Counted from the first letter of the stretch, positions 1 through 10,172 are shown. The stretch is DNA of 64,000 bases from Gnetum montanum (GCA_015680685.1 MNCI01004258.1:1-64000), one strand, 5' to 3'. Made by a program: numbers and translations. The notes: generated from the sequence alone by a model not told the origin.

Positions 1-480
1 CCAAGCAGCCAATGCTCGTAGTTAAGTCGTACTCACGCGTTCGACGAGCAGCTGATTCCTTGATTAGCCGTACACATCCGTAGATGCTCGTAATCAAGTC
101 GTACTTGTACGCACTAGGAGAGCAATAAATAAATAACAATAAATAAAACCATGTACTGCAAGGTTTATCCAATCAAGTTCGTCTTTATTGCCGTACACAA
201 CTTGGGTTCAGGTTACAAGCTGCTCGAATAAAGAGTCGTTCACTCTAGGACTCCTACTGCGGGCACATGGGAAAAATTCTAACTCTGGAGTGATCAATCT
301 GCCAGAGCTTCGCTACTTCTAGCCAGGATTGGGAAATAAGGGGAGTGCCGCCTCTTATTTATAGATATGGCGACGAACCGCGATATCGCATACGCGATAT
401 CTCAGGGAAAGATGCGATATCGTGGCGGCCGCGATATCGCGTACGCAATATCGCGGCACTATGCATGTTGCGTCTCATCA
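1..480 (-). mobile_element. Z-family LTR, partial (runs off window start)
   Basis: Minus-oriented LTR. Its U3 start is at 480, where the plus strand ends in CTCATCA (TGATGAG on the minus strand). It has a TATA box near 358-364 (TTATTTATAG read on plus). The characteristic R/U5 words also seen at 12073-12850 and 63519-64000 are present in reverse complement, such as the capped-leader-like GTGCCCGCAGTAGGAGTC and the AATAAAGACGAACTT block. Upstream of the TATA box the U3 holds repeated GCGATATCGC palindromes (381-465). The rest of the LTR lies outside the window. Confidence 0.85.
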
Positions 481-544
481 ATGTGGATGATTTCCTATGT
501 TCTACTTAGCGCACAAATAACTTAGTTCCCGACAATGGTGCCAA
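481..544 (-). mobile_element. 64-bp internal remnant with primer-binding site between two Z LTRs
   Basis: Read on the minus strand, the bases directly after the LTR end at 545 are TTGGCACCATTGTCGGGAAC. This resembles the complement of a plant tRNA-Asp 3' end (family consensus TGGCGCCGTTGCCGGGGA). Only about 45 further bases separate it from the start of the next LTR at 480. No gag, pol or polypurine tract remains. Confidence 0.75.
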
Positions 545-1338
545 TGATGAGTGGCGAGGTACCCCTACACTCAACCATACGAATACGAGCATTACACGTG
601 CGATCCGGTCGAACTCTGCAAACTAAGTGCCTACACGCCTTATGGAACACTTAAGGTTAATCGTTCGTTGTCTTCCCAGACTTACTTGTATTTGTCATGG
701 TTGTATGGTTAAGTAAGTCTGAGGTATGTGATTTTTATATNTAAGTTCTAATGCCCAGCATCAGTATCCGTTCCCACTTGCTGTTCACACCCTGAACCAA
801 TGCAACCTTCTGGGATTACCAAACGTTATTTGTTACTGGGATTACCAAGCGTAACGCACATGCTCGAAGCGGTCGTACTGAATGCACTTAACTAGGAGTG
901 TTGAGGGTTGAGAAAGATTAATTAACTAATAAAGCATTTAACCATTTAACATTAATTAAAGTCCTATTTAGCTTAGTCCATGCACTGCAAAGTTTATCCA
1001 AAATTTCGTCTTTATTTCTGTACACAAACTTGTGCTTAGGTACAATATTTGCTCGAATAAAGATCCATTCACTTTGGGACTCCTACTACGGGCACATGGA
1101 AATTATTCTAACTCTGAAATGGAAAAATGGCAAGAGTTTGGCTACAGTTTAGATCTAGATGGAGAAATAAGGGAGAGTCGCCTCTTATTTATAGATTTGG
1201 CGGTGCGTTGCGATATCGCGTATGCGATATTGCAGAAGAAGACGCGATATCGCGTATGATACATTGCGTACGCAATATCGTGGTCGATGCGATATCGCGT
1301 ACGCGATATCGTGGCCTATGCTATATCGCGTCCCATCA
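545..1338 (-). mobile_element. Z-family LTR, complete (794 bp)
   Basis: The LTR runs on the minus strand from TGATGGG (at 1338) to CTCATCA (at 545), so the ends keep the TG...CA rule. The U3 at 1200-1335 contains several copies of the palindrome GCGATATCGC, and the TATA box is near 1186-1193. It is followed on the minus strand by a tRNA-Asp-type primer site, so it is a 5' LTR. An n sits at 741. The short open frames at 1032-1342 lie inside the LTR and are not genes. Confidence 0.85.
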
Positions 1339-2235
1339 GTGATGTTGGAGAATGGTTGGCCATAATCACTAGGTGACTTTGGAAAATCCCACTTTCCCTC
1401 TTATAAGCCCTAGCCCTCAAGTGTGCTGATCCATGGTTACCCTATGAACAACGGGGTGAAGTGTGTTCATTTCTACTTGAGAACCCTTAGCCACCCAGGA
1501 GACCTGCTATGATGCTATCAAATTGTAATTAAAGGCCCATACACGAGGGTTGAACTGCACCATGGGCAAAGTTTCCTCAAAAAGAAAAAAAAAAGAATGA
1601 GGATCGTGTTCACTGGCAATGTAGCTAATTGGCCAGACTCGTGTTGGAATTCCTATCTTAAGAATGAAGTACACCATGGGCAAAATTTCCTCAAAAAGAA
1701 AAAAAAAGGAATGAGGACCATGTTCATTAGTAGTGTAATAAATTGTTAAGTGTGATGGGGTTCGGCAGCTATCCTCACCCTAACCTCCATTTCCCCTATT
1801 GAACCTATTTTCCAAAAAAAAAAAAAAAAGTTGCAAGGAGAAATTCGAAAGGTGTGACTAGCCACAATCTAATATGAGTCTATCCTCCTCATTAAGTTTA
1901 GTATGGGTCATGTGTTCAAAGTAGTCCACATGCTGTTGGCTTTTACTTTGTAAGAAGACTGAAAAAGAAATCATAATTATGTTTTAATTATATATAGATA
2001 TATGTAGTTATGATAATAAAATTATATATTTAGAGTTTGATTAAATAAGATGGTGTGGTTTGGATGACCCACGTTTAGTTCTCTTTTGATTATATGTTTA
2101 TTTTAATCATGTTTAGGTTAATATAGTTTTCTTTGAAGTTTCCATTTGCTTGTTTTGTGATATTTGTGATTTCCTACCTATTGCATCATTTTAAAGTTTC
2201 TATGGTCTTGTTCCTTGCACTCGCATGCAATTAAA
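1339..2235. other. no gene; old repetitive sequence, probably 3' internal part of the next element
   Basis: Nothing codes here. A block of about 70 bp (starting with the word CCATGGGCAAA, followed by an A-rich run and GAATGAGGA) occurs twice, at 1551-1626 and 1668-1737. The stretch from about 1950 to 2235 is AT-rich and leads directly into the polypurine tract of the LTR at 2251, so at least the last part is probably retrotransposon 3' UTR. Confidence 0.45.
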
Positions 2236-2250
2236 AGTTTGGGGGCTAAG
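2236..2250 (+). promoter_or_regulatory. polypurine tract of the 2251 LTR
   Basis: AGTTTGGGGGCTAAG lies immediately before an LTR start (TGTTGATG). It is placed as a plus-strand primer (PPT) for a plus-oriented element, which makes the following LTR a 3' LTR. Confidence 0.6.
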
Positions 2251-3476
2251 TGTTGATGTCAACACTCCCATGCTCTCATGGGGCCATGATTATCAACATC
2301 TCTATCTCTCTCTCTTAATAACAACAATAAAAATCATGCAAATAACAGGCATTTAAACTATTAGGTGACAATTATTAATAATGACGGTTACAATTATTAA
2401 TGATGGCGGTTACAATCATTAATGGTGGCAATTACAATTATTAATGATGACGGTTACAATTATTAATGGTGGCAATTACAATTATTAAAGATGGTGGTTA
2501 CAATTATTAATACCGGCGATTACAATCATTAATGGCAGACGTTTATAAAGTTATGGACATAGTGGGCACTTAAATTATTAATGATGATGATTACAATTAT
2601 TAATGATGGTAGTTATAATCATTAATAATGGCAGTTACAATTATTAATGGTGGTGGTTACGATTATTAATGGTATATGTTTTGAAAGTTATGGACATAGT
2701 GGGCACTTAAATTAGAGAACGTAGCCATCATTATGGATGGTCGCAGCAGCAGCTATAAAATTGAGTCTAGAGGAGGGCTCTTGGATCATAGAGAAGAGAG
2801 GTCCCAAAAACAGGCTTTGGCTATTAGTCTGAAGGGGCAACTTTCTCTTCACTAAGCAATCATTTCCTTCTTTTCTTTTCTTTTTTTACAGGCTTCTAGT
2901 TGATCTTCGGAGGATCCAAGGCACAAGCCAGTGGCTCAAAATCGGATCATTGTGGATCTTCTCAACGACGGCAGGAGTTTGTCTCAGTGGTGTAGACATG
3001 GGTGGACGATCTTCCTCTTTGCGACGATGCACAAAGGTGGCAAACGACGGTAGACTTTGAGAATTGCAGTTGCTGCCCTCTGCGGATTGCAGTGGACAAT
3101 CTCTCTCTCTTTCTCTCTCTCTCCGTCCCTCGTGGCGATCACAATCTTCCTGCCCAACAGTGAATACCATCGACAGTCACGGACCAGCAACAAATACCAT
3201 CGACAGTCATGAACCAGCAGCATCAATGGGACCAGAGAAAATTCAGTTCTTTTAATTACTTATTGTATTGAAGACAATTATTTAATTTAAATTCCAGATT
3301 TCTTTCTAGCTTATTATTTACAAAAGGCCACGTAGCCCTCTCCAGAAACTATTCCCAGGTTTCTAGGCAATAGTCTCCTAAAACGAGTTTTGGGTACGGA
3401 AGACGCCTTAGGCAATAGTCTCCTAAAACGAGTTTTTTTTCTCGGTATTAATGTGACCAAAATTTATGCATCAACA
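2251..3476 (+). mobile_element. LTR with TGTTGATG...CATCAACA ends (1,226 bp)
   Basis: The ends are an 8-bp inverted repeat, TGTTGATG at 2251 and CATCAACA ending at 3476. A TATA-like CTATAAAATTG lies at 2752-2762. The U3 carries a long tandem repeat (separate entry), and a CT microsatellite occupies about 3100-3123. The left flank (CTAAG) and right flank (AACCT) do not match, as expected for the 3' LTR of an element whose body lies to the left. Superfamily is not determined because no coding part is left. The small frames at 2886-3255 are within the LTR. Confidence 0.65.
2355..2720 (+). repeat. degenerate minisatellite, unit about 25 bp, in the LTR U3
   Basis: About a dozen imperfect copies of a unit like GGCGGTTACAATTATTAATG follow each other. 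A higher-order unit is visible: the phrase GTTATGGACATAGTGGGCAC appears at about 2551 and again at about 2688, each after a run of the short units. Confidence 0.8.
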
Positions 3477-3994
3477 AACCTGGGGCTTTTGTTTCTATGT
3501 AAGGGCTTTTGTTTCTATGTAAGGATAACGTGCATAAGAGAATTCCACCCATCCACCCAATTTTTTATGAACGTAAAGCTGATCGTGAGACTGAATCAAA
3601 AGTCCACACCTTCGAGTTTCACCTGGCTAGCCCAAATCCGGTATTTATCTCTAATGATTATAAACTAGAATTTATTGTCACCCATTACAATTGTCAATGT
3701 TCTGGAGTAACTGTCAAAGTAATCTGTGGCTCACAAACTTTGTTGAAGATAAGATTTCCCAAAGAAATGGTATTCACAGTATCTCATTGGCTTGGATAAG
3801 CATTCAAATTCAAAATAAAAAATGAGGATGAAACGGGAATAATTGTTTTTTTTTAAGTAAAACAATCGATACAGTAAGACAGAAATGATCTGACAGCAAG
3901 ACATTTTGTTATTGCATCATGATAGAAACCAATTGGAAGAAGTGACATAAAAGTAACCTCGCGATTGCCACATGCGAACCGCAAATGTTGCAGC
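3477..3994. other. no recognisable gene
   Basis: AT-rich flank between the LTR and the 3' side of the helicase gene. A 17-bp word (GGGCTTTTGTTTCTATG) is directly repeated at about 3484 and 3504. An open frame of 96 codons (3509-3799) has no domain I can name. Confidence 0.4.
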
Positions 3995-4092
3995 TCAGAC
4001 GTATGTCCAAAACGCGGGCCTTTCCCAATGCACTTCTATCCTGTCAACATTTTCTTCTCCATGTTCATACTGGATAGCACAAATTTTGATCT
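3995..4092 (-). other. possible terminal exon of a minus-strand transcript
   Basis: A pyrimidine-rich tract followed by CAG (acceptor at 4093-4094 on the minus strand) opens a 32-codon frame. It is rich in charged and aromatic residues and closes at TGA (3995-3997). It lies about 400 bp beyond the poly(A) signal of the helicase gene. It could be an alternative last exon of that gene, a remnant of a neighbour, or chance. No splice partner with a matching phase was found. Confidence 0.2.
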
Positions 4093-4486
4093 CTGAAAAG
4101 AAAACAGTGCCAAAAATGATTGTAATGTGGTTCTGTAACTGATATTGATCTGTACTCTTGTTCGCTGAATAAAACGTCCTCTGATCTGGAAACTCGATAA
4201 GTTTTAAGAAAGCGAAACTTCAAGTAAAGTCATTTATGTGTTCTTCAGAATGTTTACTGTTCAGAGAAACATAATCAGGACTCTGTGCGTTGAACAAAGC
4301 TGACAATTTTTAAAAATATATCTTACATTAAACATTATCGGGCATGAAATACATTTCACCGAGTTCGAATGAACAAACCCAAATGAAAATGAAATTGGAA
4401 GCATGACTTTCACCATTCAAAAAGTGTCCTCTAGGCGAAAAAAGGCTTATTGCTTACTTTGCCAATGGCGTTGTCGTTAATTCTTT

Positions 4487-4492
4487 TATTGC
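4487..4492 (-). terminator. poly(A) signal AATAAA for the helicase gene
   Basis: On the minus strand GCAATAAAAGAATTAAC lies about 325 bp after the stop codon at 4815-4817. It is the first canonical AATAAA downstream and implies a 3' UTR of roughly 340-360 bp. Confidence 0.55.
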
Positions 4493-4814
4493 AAAAAGTC
4501 ATCTGATAATCCCAATAATAAGTAGTCAATTTTTTTTTTTAATTTCCTGGACCTAAAATTGTTCTGCAACGTCTTAAAGAACAGAAAACGTGATACATAA
4601 AGCATTTTTCTTTCTCCAGCCTAAATAAACAATGAGGATGGCATTAAAATCCACCTTGTTTGTACACAGATAACAGGATCCTACATAGCTAAATCGACTT
4701 TGTACAAAGCCAGAAATCTCAGGCTTTCAGATTAAAAGAAAAACCAGCATCAAAAATGGTACCTTTCGATTAAGGAGACAGGCACCCATGGCATGTTAGT
4801 TAACTATAAAACTT

Positions 4815-7800
4815 CTAGGTGGTTGTTCTACATCGAGAACACGGATAACATTTGTCTAGATCCTCAAAATGACAAGGCAACTGGCAAAAATGCCCACACC
4901 TAAGCTTTGCATTACAGATTTTATCACAGAGAATATCCTTATGATCTCCATAATGGCACTTTCTGGGACAAGAATGATTGCAGAGCAGAGTATATTCACA
5001 ATTTTTAGGACAAGCAGCAGCCTGGATCTCTGATGTTGTACGTACTCTGAATTCGATATCACTATGAATTGGGCAACACAGTTTCAGTCGGGAGCCAATC
5101 CAGCCATTCTTGCTTAATTTCTCAACGATGTCATCCCAGATGTTGCTTTTAGAACATAAAAGATTCGAATTCCCGAACATGAAAAGTCCCAGTCTAGCTC
5201 TTGTTAAAGCAACACAAATTCTGTTTGGATTTCCCAGGAATCCTATAGACTCTGAACGTGGATAATGATCAAGCCATTCATCCGAGTCAGTCTTGTTCCT
5301 AACCAATGATAATATTATGATATCACTCTCTTCTCCCTGAAATTCATCAACGCTTCTTACCTTGGGCATATCTCCACCATTGTTGATGCCTCTACGCCTT
5401 TTTTTTGATGAAGGCAAACACTGACTGAACTGCCTACTAATTTCATTAATCTGACAGCGATACATGCTCAGAATTGTGATATCTTGCCAAGAATAACCAC
5501 ATATGTTAACAAGGTACAATGCAAATTCTACCACTAAAGCAGCCTCTCCTCTATTTACTTTACTTCCTGAATTATCAGCACACTCTTCTATATGTTCATG
5601 GTCAAAAAAGAAAACATTGTGTTGGATTCCTCTCACATCCTCCAAACTTTGGACAGATCTGTGATCATGGACAAAAGGATAAAATCTACCTGCAAGATAG
5701 GCTACTGCAGGTCGCATTCTTCTCTGAACTTGTAAAGTTTTGTACTCAATGCCATTCTTTATTAGCCTTTCAAACATGGAAATGTCCAACTGGTTTTTGG
5801 GGCCTAGGTGAGTACTGGCAAGAGAAGGACGAAGCTGCATGTGGTCTCCTATAAGAATTAAATGTTTTATATGGGGATTTATACAGGCAAGAAGCTGTGC
5901 CTCCAACACCTCCGCGGCCTCTTCTACTATCATGACTGCTGGCTTTATAGAGGTAAGAAGATCGAAATACCTTGCTGCAACAGTGGTTGTCATGCCTAAA
6001 ACTCTTGCACTGCTCAATATGCCAAGTTGAATTTTCATTTTCACTTTTGCTATTTTCCGACAGACACCTTCGTATTCAGAGGTCAATCTGCTAAATTCCT
6101 TACAACCAAATTGATGAAGCTCAAACAACCAATGATTATGCAAACTGTGTCTTAACCCAACAGGCATATTCCAGACATTATCTCCTTCACAGCTACTCAT
6201 GATCAATTCAATAATCGAGGAATCATCAACAGCATCATCAAGCCTGTGGAATTCCATGGAAGATTCAGCGCACTCATAGGTAGAAGATATGCATTTAGGA
6301 CAAGAATAAGAGACATGCACATTTGTATTTCCGTCCAACCAGGACTTGTAAATGTCGTCTTCGTGACAATCCTTACAAAAGTACAAACTCTTGATATGCT
6401 CTTTCTTGGCAACTTTGCTCAGTGCTGTCTTATTCACAACCTCCATACCCATACAGTCACCACAAAAATTCAACTGGTCAGCAAGCTCTTCCTGCGACTG
6501 TCTAAGCTTTCCTTTCTCCCTGTTAAGTTCTTGGGGAATCCTGATCTTGAATTTTTTGCGGAAATTCTCAAAACTACAGTCATTCAAAACAGGGCTTTTG
6601 CTGCCTGTCCCAAGCCGGACAAGACTGGTTTCAAACTTATAGACACCTTCCAGGAACTGATCCAGAGCTCGGTTTGTGTAGCAAACAACAATCAAAGGTT
6701 TCCGAATCTTACCATTACTCAGAAGCCTCTTTGCAATTTGAAGACCCACAAAGGTCTTCCCTGTGCCTGCAGGCCCTTGAATTAATGCCAATTTCTTGGA
6801 CAGTCCATGGTTGATTGCATCCTGCTGGCTCTGATCAATTTCAATGCTACTGTCTTCACCAGGCAAACCTGCAACTTCCTCGCAATTTTCATGCTTCCCT
6901 GAACCCCATGGCTGCTCCTTCCAATCATATTGAGCCAAACCGTCGTGATCCCACACATCATCTCCATTCTGTTCTAATACGCCCCTGCCTGCTGCATTAC
7001 TGCTTTCCCCCAGTTCCAGACTCTTCCTTCCCCAGAAGCTTTCTTCCTCACATCCACCATCATTCGTCCTTCTGGTCCGGAAAGAATTCTCATCCAAAAT
7101 CTCCATCAATCCTTCTTCATCAAGCTCCAAAATTCCCTTCCCTAACCCATTTCTCTGTTGGTTACAGATTTTCTTACCTATCTTCATATGTTCCCCAATC
7201 TCAACATTTTCTCCATTGGCCATACCATCAGAATCACCAGACCCCCCGCCATGGCTGCCCTCGGATGGCCATGTTTCCCAGAACTGCTTCCACCCAACAG
7301 AAGACCCTTCTTCAAATCCCTGAGCAACAGCCAGGTACTCAGGCCCATCTACCTGCTGCTTCAAAAACACCAAATGCTCAAGGAATTCCATCTTCTCCAT
7401 CTCCGTTCTCCTCAGAACATCAAGTACATGCTGATAAGCCTCGAAGAATGCACTGGTAGACTCGAACATAGTGTACTCCCTGTCACGCAGGATCCACTTT
7501 GTCAGATCACCAAATGGCTTCGACCCAAAACATGGAAGATCAAGAGGCCTAACCCCAATAACTCCATTCTGCTGGAGCTGCCTGTAGCGTCTGCTGGACA
7601 CAACTGCCCACTGAAACTTCTCGAATCCGTTGCAGGAAATGCAGACCAGGGAATTGTGCATCAGAAGCTTGGAAGCGAACCAATCAATTTGGTCATTCTG
7701 GCCCTGAATTTCCCCAATTCTGAGGGCGTACTCAACCCCTCCATGTTCGGGTCGCATGCCCACAAGCTTAACCTTGTTGTAGACCTGAATGTCGGTTATG

Positions 7801-8018
7801 GGTCCTCCAGGCCAACCCTGCTTGGCCCGCCTCCTGAGTTCTACGAGGGCATGTCTGTAAGGGGTTGTTAAATCCTCCCTCAGCAGCCTGAAATGGGTTC
7901 CCAGATACTCGTCTAGAGTATCATATTCCCCCCGGACTCTGTTCACAGGCACTTCGCCATCATCGAGGACAAATTCTTCTTCTTTGCCCGCTATGACCTT
8001 CAACTCTCTGAAATCCAT
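4815..8018 (-). CDS. UPF1-like SF1 helicase, NFX1-type zinc finger-containing (ZNFX1-like)
   Basis: Intronless coding region of about 1,067 codons. The open frame extends 12 nt further to a GTG at 8030, but the first in-frame ATG is at 8016-8018 (MDFRELKV). Numbering from that GTG, the superfamily-1 motifs are in order: Walker A GPAGTGKT at 419-426, motif Ia VVCYTNRALDQ near 448-458, Walker B-like IVEEAAE near 701-707 (first acidic residue Glu instead of Asp), motif III LILIGDHMQLRP near 724-735, motif V SVDEFQGEESDI near 893-904, and motif VI NRICVALTRARLG near 937-949. A 390-residue N-terminal region precedes the helicase and a Cys-rich insert lies at about 523-587. The tail (1007-1068) has two NFX1-type Cys/His units, fewer than many family members. 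Animal and nematode relatives act in RNA surveillance and small-RNA memory; a role here is inference. No internal stop: this is the only intact large gene in the window. Confidence 0.92.
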   Translation of the reverse strand: MDFRELKVIAGKEEEFVLDDGEVPVNRVRGEYDTLDEYLGTHFRLLREDLTTPYRHALVELRRRAKQGWPGGPITDIQVYNKVKLVGMRPEHGGVEYALRIGEIQGQNDQIDWFASKLLMHNSLVCISCNGFEKFQWAVVSSRRYRQLQQNGVIGVRPLDLPCFGSKPFGDLTKWILRDREYTMFESTSAFFEAYQHVLDVLRRTEMEKMEFLEHLVFLKQQVDGPEYLAVAQGFEEGSSVGWKQFWETWPSEGSHGGGSGDSDGMANGENVEIGEHMKIGKKICNQQRNGLGKGILELDEEGLMEILDENSFRTRRTNDGGCEEESFWGRKSLELGESSNAAGRGVLEQNGDDVWDHDGLAQYDWKEQPWGSGKHENCEEVAGLPGEDSSIEIDQSQQDAINHGLSKKLALIQGPAGTGKTFVGLQIAKRLLSNGKIRKPLIVVCYTNRALDQFLEGVYKFETSLVRLGTGSKSPVLNDCSFENFRKKFKIRIPQELNREKGKLRQSQEELADQLNFCGDCMGMEVVNKTALSKVAKKEHIKSLYFCKDCHEDDIYKSWLDGNTNVHVSYSCPKCISSTYECAESSMEFHRLDDAVDDSSIIELIMSSCEGDNVWNMPVGLRHSLHNHWLFELHQFGCKEFSRLTSEYEGVCRKIAKVKMKIQLGILSSARVLGMTTTVAARYFDLLTSIKPAVMIVEEAAEVLEAQLLACINPHIKHLILIGDHMQLRPSLASTHLGPKNQLDISMFERLIKNGIEYKTLQVQRRMRPAVAYLAGRFYPFVHDHRSVQSLEDVRGIQHNVFFFDHEHIEECADNSGSKVNRGEAALVVEFALYLVNICGYSWQDITILSMYRCQINEISRQFSQCLPSSKKRRRGINNGGDMPKVRSVDEFQGEESDIIILSLVRNKTDSDEWLDHYPRSESIGFLGNPNRICVALTRARLGLFMFGNSNLLCSKSNIWDDIVEKLSKNGWIGSRLKLCCPIHSDIEFRVRTTSEIQAAACPKNCEYTLLCNHSCPRKCHYGDHKDILCDKICNAKLRCGHFCQLPCHFEDLDKCYPCSRCRTTT

Positions 8019-8034
8019 TTCATGGAACACTGTT

Positions 8035-8570
8035 CTGTAAATTCAGAAACAAAAACAGAAAAAGAAGAAAAATCACTCGCAATGCTCCCGTTTGCCTAAG
8101 ATATATCGACAGTTCTAGCAACAAGCAAGTACCTGCAAAATGCAGGGCCGCAAACCCAACCAAACCTGCGCCACAGCACGCCTATATTCCTAAAACAGCC
8201 CCTGCAATTTCAAAAACCGGGGCAATTTCCAAACTTCAAACCCAGAAACAAAAACACCATGCATTGTGGCTTGTAATCCCCATTATCACTCCCACTGTAA
8301 AAGTCCGCCATGAGTTGCCAGAAACGGGGTAAAGGACGGAAATAACAGCAACCCAAGAAAGGCATCCGAAAATCCACCCAAAACAGGAGCAGCCAAACCC
8401 AAACAACAGTTGTGTGGCAAAAGCGTGAAGTCGTTCCAACATCAAACGACTGCAGAAGCATTGAACAGCAAAGTACGAAAGTGGGGAAAAAAACGACTTA
8501 GAGCATGTCGGTGTTCCCGAAATGATAATGGATTGAAACCGGAAAAAATCCAGGATCCAAGTGAACTGAC
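8035..8570 (-). other. 5'-UTR intron of the helicase gene (536 bp)
   Basis: On the minus strand CAG|GTCAGTTCAC (donor at 8569-8570) and TTCTGAATTTACAG|AACAG (acceptor at 8035-8036) are good plant splice signals. The acceptor lies 17 nt before the ATG. A second possible donor, CAG|GTACTTG, is near 8132. No in-frame ATG was seen in the proposed first exon, so the intron is best read as lying in the leader. Confidence 0.6.
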
Positions 8571-8760
8571 CTGACTGTCGCTGCTGTGAATGAAGAGGGA
8601 ACCTGGGCCTGCAAAGCTGTTGCATTGAGAAGGCTAGAATAGAGTAGAGTAGAGTATATGCCTAGGCCTGGAAGCCTGTTCTTGCTTTGTACTCCTTGCT
8701 TGCTCGCTCGATCAGTTTCTTCCCACCACGAGCACCACCACCACCACCTCGATCATGTTG
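8571..8760 (-). promoter_or_regulatory. probable promoter and first leader exon of the helicase gene
   Basis: Upstream of the proposed first exon, the minus strand reads GCATATACTCTACTCTACTC: a weak TATA-like word followed by a pyrimidine repeat typical of plant start regions. Transcription would begin near 8640. A CT/GA microsatellite at about 8905-8935 lies further upstream. Confidence 0.4.
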
Positions 8761-10172
8761 AAATATATTTTACAACGCTGAGATGTGTTTGTGTTTGCAG
8801 AGTCTGCTGCCTGCGTGCCTGCCCATACGTGTAGCCTGCTGCCTGCATTGCATTGCTTTGCTGTTTCACCGTACCAATGGATGCCATCGCTTCTTTACTT
8901 CTCTCTCCTCTGTTTCCCTCTCTCTCTCTCTCTCTGCGCTCCTTCTTCGTATTCTGCTGCTTTCGCTTTCGTCCTTGTTCTTTGAACCAAATCGCGTTCC
9001 TGCCTCCCATTTCGGATCTACGGAAACGTCTATTTAGTTTTCTTGTGCGATCGATCGTTATTTTCCGCAAGATTAGTGTTTTATCGAATTAGCAACACTC
9101 GCAAAAAAAAAAAATTCGATTTTGTTTTGTTCTCTAGGAGCGGTGGAGTAATTGGGTTGGGCAGCGCGCTCTTTTCTTTCCGTTCCGCTGAGTTGACTGT
9201 AATTATGTTGTTATTTTTTCTAATGCCGAGGAATCAAGTGTGGGCGTTGCTATCTGGTTTTTATTGGTAATGATTTAGAAATTTTGCGTTTTTTTCGTGA
9301 ATTCTTCCACGGACGGCGTGACCACCTCATCCAAATCTATGTTAGCGGAGCTTTAATTAAGTAATAAAGAAAAATGTTGATACATACATACATACATATA
9401 CTTCTTTCCATCCTTGGCGTGCGAGTCCACAAGCAAGCAATATGCGACGCCTTGGATGCTTCTCCTTGCAATGGTAAAGCTCCACCACGGTAGGATTCGT
9501 GCTGTCCAATATAAAAAGGAAGGCCTACCGATACGCCGACGCAATATGGGCAGGCATTTTTATAAGAAATATAAATGCAATCCCATGAGACAAGGAATAT
9601 ATAGAAAAGCTCATGAAACACCGCCGTGAACTCTTCAAGAGTGTTATCCGTAAGTTAACATGCTATTATTCAACATTAGTATAATCAATTAGCAACCTTT
9701 TACTTGGGAAGACAATGAGGGAATCAGTTGAACCATGTAACATTAACAACAATTTGTAATTTGCACTTATTAAGCATTTCTATTTTGTTGCATCAAAGTA
9801 GGAGGATGATTTTATGTTTTACCAAATCTAATCAATTAACTTTTGAGTTCTAATTACAATGAACCTAATACCAACACTTTCTTTGCACTTGCTATGTCAT
9901 TAATTTAATCTAGGGGCATGTCTTATACAAACCTTACATTACCTTCTAAATGATCACTTGTTAGACTATGGGTCAGACTCTTAATTTGGTAACTCCAAGT
10001 TATGGATTCAATTATAATAGGCAATACTAAAATATATAACACTTATACATGTTTTTTTTTTAAATTGAAAATTTTTTATTCTAGATCTTTTTGGTTTCTT
10101 TCTTTCTTTTAAAAGAAATGTATGTTATGGGCAACCATTTGAAATTTGGTTATTTTGATTTAAAAAAAATTT
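8761..10172. other. no recognisable gene
   Basis: Low-copy-looking sequence between the helicase promoter and a retrotransposon LTR. It holds the CT-rich run at 8905-8935 and a short CATA repeat near 9385-9400. Open frames of up to 105 codons (for example 8753-9070 minus and 9414-9629 plus) show no domain, no good codon pattern and no splice context that I trust. From about 9640 the sequence becomes very AT-rich. Confidence 0.5.

Noticed and set aside
741-741. Ambiguous bases (n at 741, 40844 and 57458)
   Set aside because: Single unresolved bases, not gaps; they do not coincide with any structural joint.
3509-3799. 96-codon plus frame, with a weak resemblance to the end of Copia RNase H
   Set aside because: Similarity rests on a few residues (HPIFYERK...) and is not followed by the expected motifs.
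5519-7871. Plus-strand open frames of 60-237 codons
   Set aside because: They lie on the opposite strand of the helicase coding region and have no domains; they are shadows of that gene.
8753-9092. Overlapping frames on both strands near the helicase promoter
   Set aside because: They are created by the CT/GA microsatellite and have Ser/Leu/Phe or Arg/Glu runs only.
9337-9629. Frames of 63-94 codons on both strands
   Set aside because: No recognisable domain, no supporting signals; could be a gene relic but cannot be supported.
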